In this document: one piece after another, positions 24,201 through 33,239 of the stretch
How the letters are laid out: each line of letters begins with the position of its first letter
How positions within the stretch are numbered: the stretch's first letter is position 1
Origin: Streptomyces musisoli
GTDB taxonomy: Bacteria; Actinomycetota; Actinomycetes; Streptomycetales; Streptomycetaceae
Assembly: GCF_016741855.1 (NCBI RefSeq)
Contig: NZ_JAERRH010000003.1
Coordinates: 682,001-746,000, forward strand
Direction of reading: 5' to 3'
Length of the DNA stretch: 64,000 nt
Position numbers and translations under genes: made by a program
The notes under the pieces: generated by a model
What the model saw: only the letters and a program-made list of their open reading frames with translations
Databases searched by the model: none
What the model was told of the DNA's origin: nothing

Positions 24201-24989
24201 GCCGAGGGCCAGCATGGCGACCTGGCCGAGCGCCGGGACGGCCTGGAGGGCCGGGGTGAACTTGCTGTTCAGGCGGATCGTGCGCAGGCGGCCCGCGAAG
24301 AGGCGGCGGCCGACCTCGCGCAGCTTGCCGGTCTCCTGGTCCTCCTGCCCGAAGCCCTTCACCACGCGCACGCCGCCGACCGCGCCGTCGACCACTCCGG
24401 CGACGGCGGCGGCCTGGGCCTGGGCGTACCAGGTAGCGGGGTGCAGCCTGGTGCGGCTGCGCCGGGCGATCCAGCCGAGGGCGGGTGCGACGGCCAGGGC
24501 GACCAGGGTCAGCGGCAGGGACAGCCACGCCATGATCACCAGGGAGATCAGGAAGAGCAGGACGTTCCCGATGGTCATCGGGAGCATGAAGAGCAGGCCC
24601 TGGATCAGCTGGAGATCGCTGGTGGCCCGGCCGACGACCTGCCCGGTGGACAGCTCGTCCTGGCGGCGGCCGTCCAGCCGGGTGATCGTGCCGTACATCT
24701 CGGTCCGCAGGTCGTGCTGGACGTCCAGGGCGAGCCGGCCGCCGTAGAAGCGGCGGACGTAGGTGAGGGCGTAGACGAGGACGGCCGCGCCGGTCAGGGC
24801 GCCGGCCCAGGGGGCCATGCCGCGGGTGTGGTCGCCGATCACGTCGTCGATGATCACCTTGGTGATCAGCGGGACGACGGCCATCACGGCCATGCCGGCC
24901 AGCGAGGAGCCGAGGGCGAGGACCACGTCCTTGGGGTAGCGCCAGGCATAGCCCGCCAGCCGTCTTGCCCATCCCCGTTGCGGTACCAC
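21270..24989 (-). CDS. fused ABC exporter (two TMD-NBD halves in one chain)
   Basis: 1239 aa from GTG 24989, seven bases after ACAGGAGG. Order: TMD1 (six helices, about 15-320), NBD1 (Walker [10 protein letters not shown] near 370, signature LSGGQRQ, Walker B ending [12 protein letters not shown]), a charged linker (about 590-690), TMD2, and NBD2 (Walker [10 protein letters not shown], signature LSAGQRQ, Walker [13 protein letters not shown]). NBD1 has Asp where the catalytic Glu should be, and NBD2 has Ala in its signature, so the two ATP sites are unequal, as in heterodimeric exporters. It resembles multidrug/lipid exporters; a single-chain version is less common. Substrate unknown. Confidence 0.9.
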   Translation of the reverse strand: MVPQRGWARRLAGYAWRYPKDVVLALGSSLAGMAVMAVVPLITKVIIDDVIGDHTRGMAPWAGALTGAAVLVYALTYVRRFYGGRLALDVQHDLRTEMYGTITRLDGRRQDELSTGQVVGRATSDLQLIQGLLFMLPMTIGNVLLFLISLVIMAWLSLPLTLVALAVAPALGWIARRSRTRLHPATWYAQAQAAAVAGVVDGAVGGVRVVKGFGQEDQETGKLREVGRRLFAGRLRTIRLNSKFTPALQAVPALGQVAMLALGGWLAVRGHITLGTFVAFSTYLAQLVGPVRMLAMVLTVGQQARAGTERVLELIDTEPTLRDGTKELPADAPATVEFDDVSFGYDHERPVLDGLSFEIRPGETLAVVGSSGSGKSTLSLLLPRFYDVTHGAVLIGGHDVRELTLESLRAAIGLVPEDSFLFSDTVRNNIAYGRPDATREEIEAAARAAQADRFITELPDGYDTTVGEHGLTLSGGQRQRIALARALLTDPRLLVLDDATSAVDARVEHEIHEALKQVMQGRTTLLIAHRRSTLNLADRIAVLDGGRLADLGTHEELQERSPLYRRLLTDPDELGGVSPGHALPAGPREDVSVREELDAEFDAERGVTPRLWTGDRAPKDPALAGTPATPELLAQVEALPPATDTPDIDEDRAVLPEDSYGLRRLLRGFGSPLLVSLLLVAVDAGAGLLLPVLIRHGIDSGVTKTAIGAVWSASLLALLTVLVQWAAQIGETRMTGRTGERVLYSLRLKIFAQLQRLGLDYYERELTGRIMTRMTTDVDALSTFLQTGLVTAFVSVVTFFGIMGALLVLDVQLALVVFATLPPLAVATFFFRRASVKAYELARERVSTVNADLQETVAGLRIVQAFRRERDGGRRFTERSDAYRRARVRGQWLISIYFPFVQLLSSVAAAAVLIAGAGRVEAATLTTGALVAYLLYIDLFFAPVQQLSQVFDGYQQATVSLGRIQELLREPTSTRSAAQPREVTSLRGDIAFEDVHFAYGDEEEALSGIDLRIPAGQTVAFVGETGAGKSTLVKLVARFYDPTAGRVTVDGVDLRGLDLTSYRHRLGVVPQEAYLFPGTVRDAIAYGRPDADDAAVEAAARAVGAHEMIATLEGGYLHEVAERGRNLSAGQRQLIALARAELVDPDVLLLDEATAALDLATEAQVNHATDRLAGRRTTLVVAHRLTTAARADRVVVMDRGRVAEDGTHEELLARGGRYAELWRTFIGRSEPEEPVGAAR

Positions 24990-25327
24990 GCCGGTGCCTC
25001 CTGTTTTTCGACCTGCTCTACCGGAAGGCACCAACACTGGCGGCGGACGATTTCATCCCGCCGTAACAATTGGCGGGGGGTGGAGGGCGGCGACGGCCGG
25101 TGCGGTGGGGCGGCCGACCCGGGTGCGCTGGACCGGCCTGGGTGCGCTGGACCGGCCCGGGTGCGCTGGACCGGCCCGGGTGCGCTGGACCGGCCCGGGT
25201 GCGCTGGACCGGCCCGGGTGCGCTGGACCGGCCCGGGTGCGCTGGACCGGCCCGGGTGCGCTGTGCGGCGGGGTGGTGGGCTCCTGGGCGCGGTGGGGGG
25301 CCTAGGGGCGCCGCCCCTTCCCGCAGG
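24990..25327. other. gene-free stretch with 19-bp repeats
   Basis: Holds the promoter region of the ABC gene (adjacent to 24,989), the repeat array at 25,121-25,264, and a Gly/Trp-coding low-complexity tail to the next stop. No gene seen. Confidence 0.7.
25121..25264. repeat. 19-bp tandem repeat array
   Basis: Eight units of GGGTGCGCTGGACCGGCCC start at 25121, 25140, 25159, 25178, 25197, 25216, 25235 and 25254; the first and last are slightly divergent. It lies about 130 bp upstream of the ABC exporter start and 64 bp downstream of the phytase-like gene's stop. Confidence 0.95.
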
Positions 25328-26392
25328 TCAGATCCTTACCCGCAAGTAGTAGAACCTCGTCGTCTGTGCCGCGTTCTGGTTGTCGTCGCTCACCAGCAGG
25401 ACGCGGAGGCGGCCGTGGTGGTCACGGCCGGTGATGGTCATGCCCTCGATGTTGTCCAGCAGGGGATTCGGCTGGGGCTGCTTCGCCGTGGCTCCCAGGG
25501 AGGGGCAGGCGGACATGTCCGTCAGGAGGGTCTTCTCGACCGGCCGGACGCCGTCCTGGCCCGTAAGGTTCTCGATGCCGCTCGTGTCCGTGGCGTGGCG
25601 GGGGTCGGCCAGGTAGAGGCGGACCGTGTTGCCGACGCCCGCGGTGAAGCCGCGCTCCAGGACCAGGAGGCGGCCGTCGGGCGTGGCCTGGACCTCGGGG
25701 ACGCCGAGGCCGGCGTCGGTGCGGTAGGCGTACTGGGCGGCGAGCCGGAAGCGGCCGCCCTCGGTGCGCCGCCAGGTCTGGAACCGGACGGTCCCCGGGG
25801 CGTCGCCCGCGATCGCGTACTCCATCGAGGCCAGCAGGGTGCGGCCGCCGGGCAGCAGGGTCAGTCCCTCGAAGGTCTGGTTGGCGGTGGCCCGGCCGGC
25901 CGGGGCGACCCGGAGGGAGGCCGGCACCGGGAGCCGGTCGAGGATCGTGCCGGCGCGGGAGTAGCGGCGGACGGACGGCTCGGTCTCGGAGCTGACGAGC
26001 AGGGTGCCGGCGGCGGTCCCCCCGCCCAGCCGGGGCCGGACGGGGGCCGTGTCCACGACCAGGCCCTCGGAGTCGAGGGCGGCGCCCTTCTCGTCGGCGA
26101 GGCGGACGGCCGCCTCCGGCCGCAGCGTACGGGCGTCCAGGCGGAACAGGTCGGAGCGGTCCCCCAGGGCCGCGAGCGAGCCGTCGCGGTCCACGGCGAG
26201 GGCGGAGAAGTTGCCCACGAAGGTGCCGTCGTAGGTCGTCTTGTCGAGCCCGTCGGAGAAACGGTCGATCGACACGGCGGCCGAACAGGCGTTGGCGGCT
26301 TGCGCGTCGGCGGTGGCGGGCCCGGCGGCGACCAGGGAGGTGGCCGCCGCCAGGCCGGCGGTGAGGGTGGCGAGTACGGTTCTCGGGCGCAT
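25328..26392 (-). CDS. secreted esterase-like/phytase-like domain protein
   Basis: 354 aa from ATG 26392 (weak ribosome-binding site; an in-frame GTG sits three codons upstream). The signal peptide is TVLATLTAGLAAATSLVAAG ... ATADA. The mature region reads as a beta-propeller-like domain: GNFSALAVDRDGSLAALGDR, DSEGLVVD, NQTFEGLTLLPGGRTLL, DNIEGMTITGRD. This pattern, with repeated D/N-x-E-G-L, is the esterase-like activity of phytase family. The physiological substrate is not known; extracellular phosphoester hydrolysis is a family-level guess. Confidence 0.8.
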   Translation of the reverse strand: MRPRTVLATLTAGLAAATSLVAAGPATADAQAANACSAAVSIDRFSDGLDKTTYDGTFVGNFSALAVDRDGSLAALGDRSDLFRLDARTLRPEAAVRLADEKGAALDSEGLVVDTAPVRPRLGGGTAAGTLLVSSETEPSVRRYSRAGTILDRLPVPASLRVAPAGRATANQTFEGLTLLPGGRTLLASMEYAIAGDAPGTVRFQTWRRTEGGRFRLAAQYAYRTDAGLGVPEVQATPDGRLLVLERGFTAGVGNTVRLYLADPRHATDTSGIENLTGQDGVRPVEKTLLTDMSACPSLGATAKQPQPNPLLDNIEGMTITGRDHHGRLRVLLVSDDNQNAAQTTRFYYLRVRI

Positions 26393-26429
26393 GGCCGTCA
26401 CCGTAGGACCAGCGGGTGACGCACGGGAG

Positions 26430-26640
26430 TCCGCCTCGTGAAGGGCCGGCCCCGCGGCGACACGCACCGGGACCGACGCCGCGTGAAGCGTCAGCCCGTG
26501 GCGGCACCGGGACGGACGCCTCCTGAGGCGTCAGCCCCCTGGCGGCACCGGGACGGACGCCTCCTGAAGCGTCAGCCCCCTGGCGACACCGGGACGAGCG
26601 CCGCGTGAAGCGTCAGCCCTGTGGCGGGACCGGGACGGAC
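26430..26640. repeat. 41-bp tandem repeats copied from a gene's 3' end
   Basis: Units carrying GCGTCAGCCC(C/T)NTGGCGGCACCGGG have TCAGCC at 26491, 26531, 26572 and 26613 (spacing 40-41 bp), with a fainter copy before. The 26613 unit is the real stop codon region of the hydrolase gene. Each downstream copy re-encodes a variant of its C-terminal VPVPPQG tail. Confidence 0.85.
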
Positions 26641-27536
26641 GCCTCGTGCGGTCGGCTGGTCGGGGTGTAGCGGGTGACGCCCGCGGCGGTCGGCACCAGG
26701 TCCTTGTGGATCGCCCTGGCCACGTTCTGGATGGTGCTCACGCCGTAGTCCATGGTGCTGTCGTCCTGCGTCAGCACCGTGATCGTGTAGTCGTGGCCGG
26801 CGCCGTTGAAGGTGCCCAGGCTGTGCACCCGCCAGCCGTGCGTGGAGCGCTCCAGCCAGCCGTTCTTGACGTGCACGGAGACGCCGGCCGGCGCCCCGGC
26901 CGGGGTGCCCCAGCGCTGGTCCGCGACGACCTGGCCCATCAGCTTCAGGATGTAGGCACGGGAGTTGTCGCTCAGCACGCCGTTCCTGGCGGTGATCAGT
27001 CCGAGCAGCTTCTGTTCGTCGGTGACGTTCTCCTGGGTGAGGCCCCAGTACCCGTCCGCGCCGGGGACGGTCTTCGTCATCCCGGCCGCGGTCAGGAAGC
27101 CCTGGACCTTCGCCGTACCGAGCTGCTTCCACAGCTTGCTCGTCGCGTCGTTGTCCGACTGGGTGATCATGGCCGTGGCGAGTTCGGCCTCGGCGTCGGT
27201 GAGGTACCGGTTGCTCTTCTTCGCGTCCCACAGCAGCGTGGCGAGCACGGTGACCTTGACGGTGCTGGCCGAGTCGAAGGCGGTGGCGGCGTTCAGGGTG
27301 CAAGTCGTGCCGGTGGAGCGGTCGTTCAGGCCGAGGGCGACGGTGCCCGTGCGGCCGGCCAGGGCGGCCGTGATGTCCTTCTTCAGCTTGGCGGCCAGGC
27401 CCGCCTTGGCGGACGTGCAGCTGACGGTGGCCGTGGGTGCCGCCGCGGCCGGGAGGGCGGCGGTGGCCGAGACGAGCACCGTGGCACCGAGGGCGGTCGC
27501 GAGCGCCCCGGTTCGGCCGGATATCCGGTGGGTCAT
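26613..27536 (-). CDS. beta-lactamase-fold serine hydrolase, copy A
   Basis: 307 aa from ATG 27536 (AAGGGGGAAG upstream). The signal is GALATALGATVLVSATAA ... AAAAPT. Penicillin-binding/class A motifs are visible: SxxK in DSASTVKVTV, SDN in TQSDNDATSKLW, and KNG in VHVKNGWLE in place of KTG. A clear class A E-x-x-L-N omega-loop Glu is not seen, so a peptidase or transpeptidase-like role is as likely as beta-lactam hydrolysis. The closely related copy B lies upstream and is also exported. A 41-bp repeat array derived from its last codons follows the gene. Confidence 0.85.
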   Translation of the reverse strand: MTHRISGRTGALATALGATVLVSATAALPAAAAPTATVSCTSAKAGLAAKLKKDITAALAGRTGTVALGLNDRSTGTTCTLNAATAFDSASTVKVTVLATLLWDAKKSNRYLTDAEAELATAMITQSDNDATSKLWKQLGTAKVQGFLTAAGMTKTVPGADGYWGLTQENVTDEQKLLGLITARNGVLSDNSRAYILKLMGQVVADQRWGTPAGAPAGVSVHVKNGWLERSTHGWRVHSLGTFNGAGHDYTITVLTQDDSTMDYGVSTIQNVARAIHKDLVPTAAGVTRYTPTSRPHEASVPVPPQG

Positions 27537-27825
27537 GTGGAGCTTCCCCCTTGAACGTGTTTCGGTCGTCCTGCATGCCGTCGGGCGCGTCCCGGCACCG
27601 CCTGCCGCGGCGGCCGGAACGCTCGACGGCTGTACGCATGTTCGCAGCAAGGGAGTTGGGGCGATCAGTGGGATGGCCCATGGGACACGAGACCGTCGGT
27701 GCGGACCGGGCGCCGGGCGACGCCGGGCGACGGCGTCCAGGCCGGGGCCACCCAGTTCGCGGTCACCGACCTCATCGGGGGGGGAGCGGGACGGGCCGCG
27801 CGGCCGGCGCCGCGCGGCCCGGGGC

Positions 27826-28749
27826 TCAGCCCTGCGGCGGCACCGCGACGAACGCCTCGCGCGGCTGGCTGGTCGGGGTGTAGCGGGTGACGCCGGCGGC
27901 GGTCGGCACCAGGTCCTTGTGGATCGCCTTGGCGACGTTCTGGATGGTGGTCACGCCGTAGCCCATGGTGCCGTTGTCCTGCGTCAGCACCGTGATCGTG
28001 TAGTCGTGGCCGGCGCCGTTGAAGGTGCCCAGGCTGTGCACCCGCCAGCCGTGCGTGGAGCGCTCCAGCCAGCCGTTCTTGACGTGCACGGAGACGCCGG
28101 CCGGCGCCCCGGCCGGGGTGCCCCAGCGCTGCGAGGAGACGACCTGGCCCATCAGCTTCAGGATGTAGGCGCGGGAGTTGTCGCTCAGCACACTGTTCTT
28201 GGCGGTGACGAGCTTCAGGAGCTTCTGCTCGTCGTTCACGTTCTCCCGGGTCAGACCCCAGTAGCCGTCCGCGCCCGGCACGGTCTTGGTCATGCCCGCG
28301 GCGGACAGGAAGCCCTTGATCTTCGTCGTGCCGAGCTGCTTCCAGAGCTTGCTGGTCGCGGTGTTGTCCGACTGGGTGATCATGGCCTTGGCGAGCGACT
28401 GCTCGGTGGTGGTCAGGTACCGGTTGTGCTTCTTGGCGTCCCACAGCAGCGTGGCGAGCACGGTGACCTTGACGGTGCTGGCCGAGTCGTAGGCGCTGGT
28501 GGCACGCAGGGTGCAGGTCGTCTTGGTGCTGCGGTCGTACAGGCCGATGGCGACGGTGCCCTTGCGGTTCGCGAGGGCGGCCGTGATGTCCTTCTTCAGC
28601 TTGGCGGCCAGGCCCGCCTTGGCGGACGTGCAGGTCACGGCGGGCGCGGCCGCGGCGGCCGGGGTGGCGGCCGTGACGGTCGGTATGAGCAGCGCGGCAC
28701 TGACGGCAGCCGCCAGCGCACCGGTCCGGCCGAAGGTCCGGTAGGTCAT
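27826..28749 (-). CDS. beta-lactamase-fold serine hydrolase, copy B
   Basis: 307 aa, identical in length to copy A and very similar (shared TSAKAGLAAKLKKDITAAL, GMTKTVPGADGYWGL and ERSTHGWRVHSLGTFNGAGH). Same motif set: STVK, QSDNTATSKLW, VKNG. The signal is GALAAAVSAALLIPTVTAA. Divergence is concentrated in the signal peptide and in scattered surface positions, as expected for an old tandem duplication kept under selection. It is 289 bp upstream of copy A on the same strand, with its own AGGGGGAAC-type site; the gap holds low-complexity sequence only. Confidence 0.86.
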   Translation of the reverse strand: MTYRTFGRTGALAAAVSAALLIPTVTAATPAAAAAPAVTCTSAKAGLAAKLKKDITAALANRKGTVAIGLYDRSTKTTCTLRATSAYDSASTVKVTVLATLLWDAKKHNRYLTTTEQSLAKAMITQSDNTATSKLWKQLGTTKIKGFLSAAGMTKTVPGADGYWGLTRENVNDEQKLLKLVTAKNSVLSDNSRAYILKLMGQVVSSQRWGTPAGAPAGVSVHVKNGWLERSTHGWRVHSLGTFNGAGHDYTITVLTQDNGTMGYGVTTIQNVAKAIHKDLVPTAAGVTRYTPTSQPREAFVAVPPQG

Positions 28750-28930
28750 GGAAAGTTCCCCCTAGAACGTCGTACGGGCGTCCCCCTGAACGCCGTTGAG
28801 CGCACCCGTGCGCTGTCTGACTGGACTCGTCAGGGGTGCCGAAAGTTGTACGCATGTTCGCAGGGCGTGAGTTCGACGATCATGCCGGGGTGGGTCCGGG
28901 CGGGAGACACCTCGGCGGGCAGGGAACGCG

Positions 28931-30271
28931 TCAATCGGCGGGGCGCCCGGTCACGGCGTCCAGGGTCGCGACGTAGGGATCACAACCCTCCCCTTTCCCG
29001 TCCGGTTCGCACCCCGGGTCCGCGACCTCGACGGACCACACGGCGCGCCAAGGGCCCCGATTGCCCTTGGCGCGCTGCGTCATCAGGTCGAGGGCGTGGA
29101 CCCGCAGCGCCTTGGGGCCGGCTCCGTGCTCCTGCTCCCTTTCCGTGACCGCCTCCTCCGCCTGCCGGGCCGTCAGCAGCCGGGCGGGCACGTCCACGTG
29201 CGTGGGTCCGAAGTCGGCCGTCAGGCCGTGCACGCGCCCGGCCCGGTCGATCCGCACGTCGAGGCTGCGGGGCATGGCCACCCCGCGCTCCCTGAAGCGC
29301 CAGGAGGTGACCCACCCGTCCCCGCCCTGCTCCCCGGTGGCCGGCCGTGTCACGTGCCAGGACGCCGACCCGGCCCACGGGTAGTGGACGCGCATGTAGG
29401 TGCGGGCGATGCGGTAGGCGTCCCGGGCGTCGTGCGCAGGGGTGGCGCCGGGGACGGCGAAGCCCGGGCCGGTGGCGCCGGAGAAGTCGACGGTGAGCCG
29501 GCGTCCGCCGGGCCACATCAGATCCGCCGAGACCCCTCCGCCCAGCTGGATGGACATGAACCCGTTGTAACCGTCGATACCAGGTCTGATCTGCACCCTC
29601 CCGACCTCGTACCGGCCGTCGAACGCCTGCCGTACGACCCGCTCGGCGACCGCCCGTTCGTCACCGTGCGCGTCCCGGACGCTGGAGCCGTCGACATGCT
29701 CGAGGGTGACGGCGCTGTGGAGCACGGTGATCCCGATGAGGCCGAGCGCCCCGAGGAGGACCAGGCTGGTCCTGACCCAGGCCCGCCAGGCGACCCGGCC
29801 GCGCACCGCCAGGAGCCCCGCCGCCAGACCGATGAGCCCGCCGACCGCGTTCATCTCGAGGTCGGCGCTGTCGCAGATGCCGACGACGGGGGCGAGGGTC
29901 TGGGCGAGTTCGATGAGACAGGGCAGCGCGAGCGCACCGGCGAGCACCGGTGCCGGCCGGCGCAGCGCGAGGACCCCGAAGAACCCGAGCGGCACGAACA
30001 TGGCCAGGTTCCACTGCCCCTGGGTGGTGTACAGCGGCTCGGTGATCTCATGGTTGATCACACACTCGGCGGGCCCGCCGCCCTCCCCGGCCCGCAGCGC
30101 GAGGGTGACCCCGAGCACGCCGGTGAGGCAGAACACGAACGGCGGCCACCAGAGGGCGTGCGCGGCCCGCAGCCGCCGGGCCGCCCACCACCCCGTCCCG
30201 CCGAGCACGGCGCCGAGGGCGGTGAGACCGCCCAGGAAGCCGTGGTCATCACCGAACACTGCCTCGAACAC
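28931..30271 (-). CDS. VanZ family membrane protein with extracytoplasmic domain
   Basis: 446 aa from GTG 30271, six bases after GGGGGAG; a longer frame to 30352 lacks such a site. The N-terminal half has five or six hydrophobic helices with the VanZ-like block AMFVPLGFFGVLALRRP ... LIELAQTL ... DSADLEMNAVGGLIG. The C-terminal 230 residues are hydrophilic, with Asp/Arg-rich beta segments ending in a DPYVATLDAVTGRPAD tail, and probably face outside. VanZ proteins are linked to glycopeptide and lipoglycopeptide tolerance, but mechanism and ligand are unsettled; the large C-terminal domain is not part of core VanZ. Confidence 0.8.
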   Translation of the reverse strand: MFEAVFGDDHGFLGGLTALGAVLGGTGWWAARRLRAAHALWWPPFVFCLTGVLGVTLALRAGEGGGPAECVINHEITEPLYTTQGQWNLAMFVPLGFFGVLALRRPAPVLAGALALPCLIELAQTLAPVVGICDSADLEMNAVGGLIGLAAGLLAVRGRVAWRAWVRTSLVLLGALGLIGITVLHSAVTLEHVDGSSVRDAHGDERAVAERVVRQAFDGRYEVGRVQIRPGIDGYNGFMSIQLGGGVSADLMWPGGRRLTVDFSGATGPGFAVPGATPAHDARDAYRIARTYMRVHYPWAGSASWHVTRPATGEQGGDGWVTSWRFRERGVAMPRSLDVRIDRAGRVHGLTADFGPTHVDVPARLLTARQAEEAVTEREQEHGAGPKALRVHALDLMTQRAKGNRGPWRAVWSVEVADPGCEPDGKGEGCDPYVATLDAVTGRPAD

Positions 30272-30501
30272 GCCCTGCTCCCCCGTTGGCGACGGCCTGG
30301 TCAGGGCCGCGTACACATGATCACCACGGAGGACGACCGCACCGGCCGGCACAGTTCCGCCCCGGCGGTGCCGCGCTCTGGCGCAAGGCCGGACCGAACG
30401 GCTCGGGCAGCGCCGGCATCAGGGTCTGGCGAGGACCACGGCGAGCCGGTACTCGTTCGGCTCCTATGGGGCGTTCTTCACCGACTCGATGGTGAGGTGT
30501 G

Positions 30502-32190
30502 TCACTCGCCCAGGTGTGTCGGGGCGAACATCCGCAAAACGGCGGGGAGTACGACCACCGAGGGGCCGGGGGTGGCCAGGGCCTTCGCCAGGTCCTCCGC
30601 CAGGGTCTCCGGGGTCGTACGGACACCCGGGACACCGAAGGACTCGGCCAGGGCCACGTAGTCCGGGCGGGTCAGTTCCGTCGCCGTCGCCTGGCCGAAG
30701 GCGTCCGTCATGTACTCGCGGAGGATGCCGTAGCCGCCGTCGTCGACGATCAGCCAGGTGACCGGGAGCCCGTACTGCCTCGCCGTCGCCAGCTCGGCGA
30801 TCGAGTACAGGGCTCCGCCGTCGCCGGACACCGCCAGCACCGGACGGGTGGGGTCGGCCGCCGCCGCGCCGAGGGCCGCCGGGAAGCCGTAGCCGAGGCC
30901 GCCGGCGCCCTGGGCCGAGTGCATCGAGTTCGCGCCGCGGGGGTCGAACGCCGACCAGGCCCAGTACGCCAGGATCGTCATGTCCCAGAAGGACGGGGAG
31001 CCGGCGGGGAGCGCCCGGCGCACGGACGCCAGCACGTCCTGCTCCAGGGTGAGTTCCTGGGACGCGATGCGGTCGGCGACCTTTCCGAGCAGCTCCCGCA
31101 CCCTGCCCGGCGCCGACTCGTCGGTCCGGTCGGCCACCGTCTCCAGCAGGGCCTGGAGAGCCAGGCGCGCGTCCGCGTGGATGCCCAGGGCGGGGTGGTT
31201 CGACTCCAGCTTGCCGGCGTCCGCCTCGATCTGGATCACTCGGCCACGGGGCTTGAACGTGTGGTAGTTGGAGGACAGTTCACCGAGGCCCGAGCCGACC
31301 ACCAGCAGGACGTCCGCGTCCTCCAGGAAGTCCGTGGTGTGGCGGTCCTCCAGCCAGGACTGCATCGACAGCGGGTGCTCCCAGGGGAACGCGCCCTTGC
31401 CGCCGAACGTCGTCACCACGGGCGCGTCCAGCTTCTCGGCGAGCTGGAGCAGCTTGCCGGAGGCGTCGGACCGTACGACCCCGCCGCCCGCGATGATCGC
31501 CGGGCGGGCCGCGTTCGACAGCAGGGCGGCGGCCACCGCCGTCAGCTCGGGGCGCGGGGCCAGGTCGTCCGGGGTCGCGTCCATGGCCGTCACCACCGGC
31601 AGCGACGCCTCGGCGAGGAGGACGTCCTGCGGGATCTCCACCCACACCGGGCCGTGCGGGGCCGTCAGCGCCGACCGCCAGGCCGCCGCGACGGCGGAGG
31701 GGATCTGGGACTGGGTGCGGACGGTGTGGACCGACTTGACGACGCCGCGGAACGAGGCCGCCTGGTCGGGGAGTTCGTGGAGGTAGCCGTGCCGGCCGCC
31801 GCCGAGGCCCGCCGTGGGGATCTGGCTGCTGATCGCCAGGACGGGGGCGGAGGCGGCCGCCGCCTCCTGGAGGGCCGCGAGCGAGGTCAGCGCGCCCGGT
31901 CCCGTCGAGAGCAGGAGCGGGGCCGCCTCACCGGTGATCCTGCCGTACGCGTCGGCCGCGAAGCCCGCGTTGTTCTCCACCCTGAGGCCGATGTAGCGCA
32001 GCGAGGAGCGGCGCAGGGCGTCGAACATGCCGAGCGCGTGCTGGCCGGGCAGGCCGAAGACCGTCGTCGCGCCGAGCCCGGCCAGCGTCTCCACGACCAG
32101 GTCTCCGCCGTTGCGGCCCGGGGGCGGGTTCAGCGCGGCCTCCGTCTGCGCGGGCGTCGGGCGGAGTACCAGGTCGTGGTCGTGAGTCAC
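30502..32190 (-). CDS. thiamine pyrophosphate-dependent enzyme (acetolactate synthase-like)
   Basis: 562 aa with the three-domain TPP enzyme layout: PYR domain with catalytic Glu in RVENNAGFAADAYGRI (about 70), a central domain (GGGVVRSDASGKLL), and a PP domain with GDGGALYSIAEL ... LIVDDGGYG. The usual GDG-to-NN metal motif ends in DD here. Acetolactate synthase, CEA synthase and benzoylformate decarboxylase are related. It lies 24 bp after the agmatinase stop in one operon with a symporter. That context hints at a carboligation or decarboxylation step in guanidino-compound or arginine breakdown, not branched-chain amino acid synthesis. Substrate unknown. Confidence 0.75.
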   Translation of the reverse strand: MTHDHDLVLRPTPAQTEAALNPPPGRNGGDLVVETLAGLGATTVFGLPGQHALGMFDALRRSSLRYIGLRVENNAGFAADAYGRITGEAAPLLLSTGPGALTSLAALQEAAAASAPVLAISSQIPTAGLGGGRHGYLHELPDQAASFRGVVKSVHTVRTQSQIPSAVAAAWRSALTAPHGPVWVEIPQDVLLAEASLPVVTAMDATPDDLAPRPELTAVAAALLSNAARPAIIAGGGVVRSDASGKLLQLAEKLDAPVVTTFGGKGAFPWEHPLSMQSWLEDRHTTDFLEDADVLLVVGSGLGELSSNYHTFKPRGRVIQIEADAGKLESNHPALGIHADARLALQALLETVADRTDESAPGRVRELLGKVADRIASQELTLEQDVLASVRRALPAGSPSFWDMTILAYWAWSAFDPRGANSMHSAQGAGGLGYGFPAALGAAAADPTRPVLAVSGDGGALYSIAELATARQYGLPVTWLIVDDGGYGILREYMTDAFGQATATELTRPDYVALAESFGVPGVRTTPETLAEDLAKALATPGPSVVVLPAVLRMFAPTHLGE

Positions 32191-32214
32191 TGCTCTCGAT
32201 CCCCCTAAGGAGCG

Positions 32215-33183
32215 TCAGGCGTTGCGGGCCGCCGCGATCTGGCGGCTCATGATGGTGGTCAGTTCGTAGGCCGTGTGGGAGGCCGCGACCGAGGTGATCT
32301 CGGCGTGGTCGTACGCCGGGGCGACCTCGACCACGTCCGCCGAGACCAGGTTGCAGGACGCCAGGCCGCGCAGGATCTCCAGCAGCTCGCGGGAGGTCAT
32401 GCCGCCCGCCTCCGGGGTGCCGGTGCCGGGCGCGTGGGCCGGGTCGAGACAGTCGATGTCGATGGAGATGTACAGCGGGCGGTCGCCGATGCGCTGGCGC
32501 AGCTGGTCGGCGACCTCGTCGGCGCCGCGGCGGTAGATGTCCGCGGAGGTGACGATGCCGAAGCCCATCTTCTCGTCGTCGGTCAGGTCCTGCTTGCCGT
32601 AGAGCGGGCCGCGGGTACCGACGTGGGAGAGCGCCTCGGTGTCGAGGATGCCCTCCTCGACCGCGCGGCGGAACGGGGTGCCGTGGGTGTACTCGGCGCC
32701 GAAGTAGGTGTCCCAGGTGTCCAGGTGGGCGTCGAAGTGCAGCAGGGCGACCGGGCCGTGCTTCTTCGCGACCGAGCGGAGCAGCGGCAGCGCGATGGTG
32801 TGGTCGCCGCCGAGGGTCATCAGGCGGGCGCCGGTGCCGAGCAGGTCGTCGGCCGCGGCCTCGATGGTGTCGACGGCCTCGTTGATGTTGAACGGGTTCA
32901 CGGCGATGTCGCCGCCGTCCGCGACCTGGGCGAGGGCGAAGGGGGAGGCGTCCTGCGCGGGGTTGTAGGGGCGCAGCAGCCGGGACGCCTCGCGGATGGC
33001 GTTGCCGCCGAAGCGGGCGCCCGGCCGGTACGAGACGCCGGAGTCGAACGGCACGCCCACGACGGCAACGTCGGCGGTGCCGACCTCGTCCAGGCGGGGC
33101 AGCCGGGCGAAGGTCGCGGGGCCGGCGTACCGCGGGATGCGGGAGGAGTCGACGGGGCCGCGGGGCGTCTCGTTGCTGCTCAT
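32215..33183 (-). CDS. agmatinase/guanidinobutyrase (ureohydrolase)
   Basis: 322 aa. The binuclear manganese site of the arginase family is complete: [18 protein letters not shown] and [15 protein letters not shown]. It removes urea from a guanidino substrate. Agmatine, 4-guanidinobutyrate and related compounds are all compatible. In Streptomyces this gene typically follows a solute:sodium symporter under a PucR regulator, as here, so uptake plus hydrolysis of an arginine-derived compound is likely. speB is the usual name for agmatinase; I leave the symbol open because specificity cannot be read. Confidence 0.87.
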   Translation of the reverse strand: MSSNETPRGPVDSSRIPRYAGPATFARLPRLDEVGTADVAVVGVPFDSGVSYRPGARFGGNAIREASRLLRPYNPAQDASPFALAQVADGGDIAVNPFNINEAVDTIEAAADDLLGTGARLMTLGGDHTIALPLLRSVAKKHGPVALLHFDAHLDTWDTYFGAEYTHGTPFRRAVEEGILDTEALSHVGTRGPLYGKQDLTDDEKMGFGIVTSADIYRRGADEVADQLRQRIGDRPLYISIDIDCLDPAHAPGTGTPEAGGMTSRELLEILRGLASCNLVSADVVEVAPAYDHAEITSVAASHTAYELTTIMSRQIAAARNA

Positions 33184-33239
33184 AGTGAAATGCCTTCTTT
33201 CTTGCGCTTTGTCGCGCATGTACTGCTTGCCATACGACT

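Noticed and set aside
21168..25349. 1393-codon open frame on the + strand across the ABC exporter
   Set aside because: It is the antisense of a clearly recognisable ABC gene. Its translation is Gly/Val/Glu-biased with no domain, an effect of high GC at third positions.
27651..27825. Possible third member of the hydrolase family between copies A and B
   Set aside because: No motif or similar sequence is present; only low-complexity frames.
30272..30501. Small gene between VanZ and the TPP enzyme
   Set aside because: Frames here lack a start with ribosome-binding site and resemble nothing. The 230 bp are left as untranslated region of the TPP transcript and promoter of VanZ.
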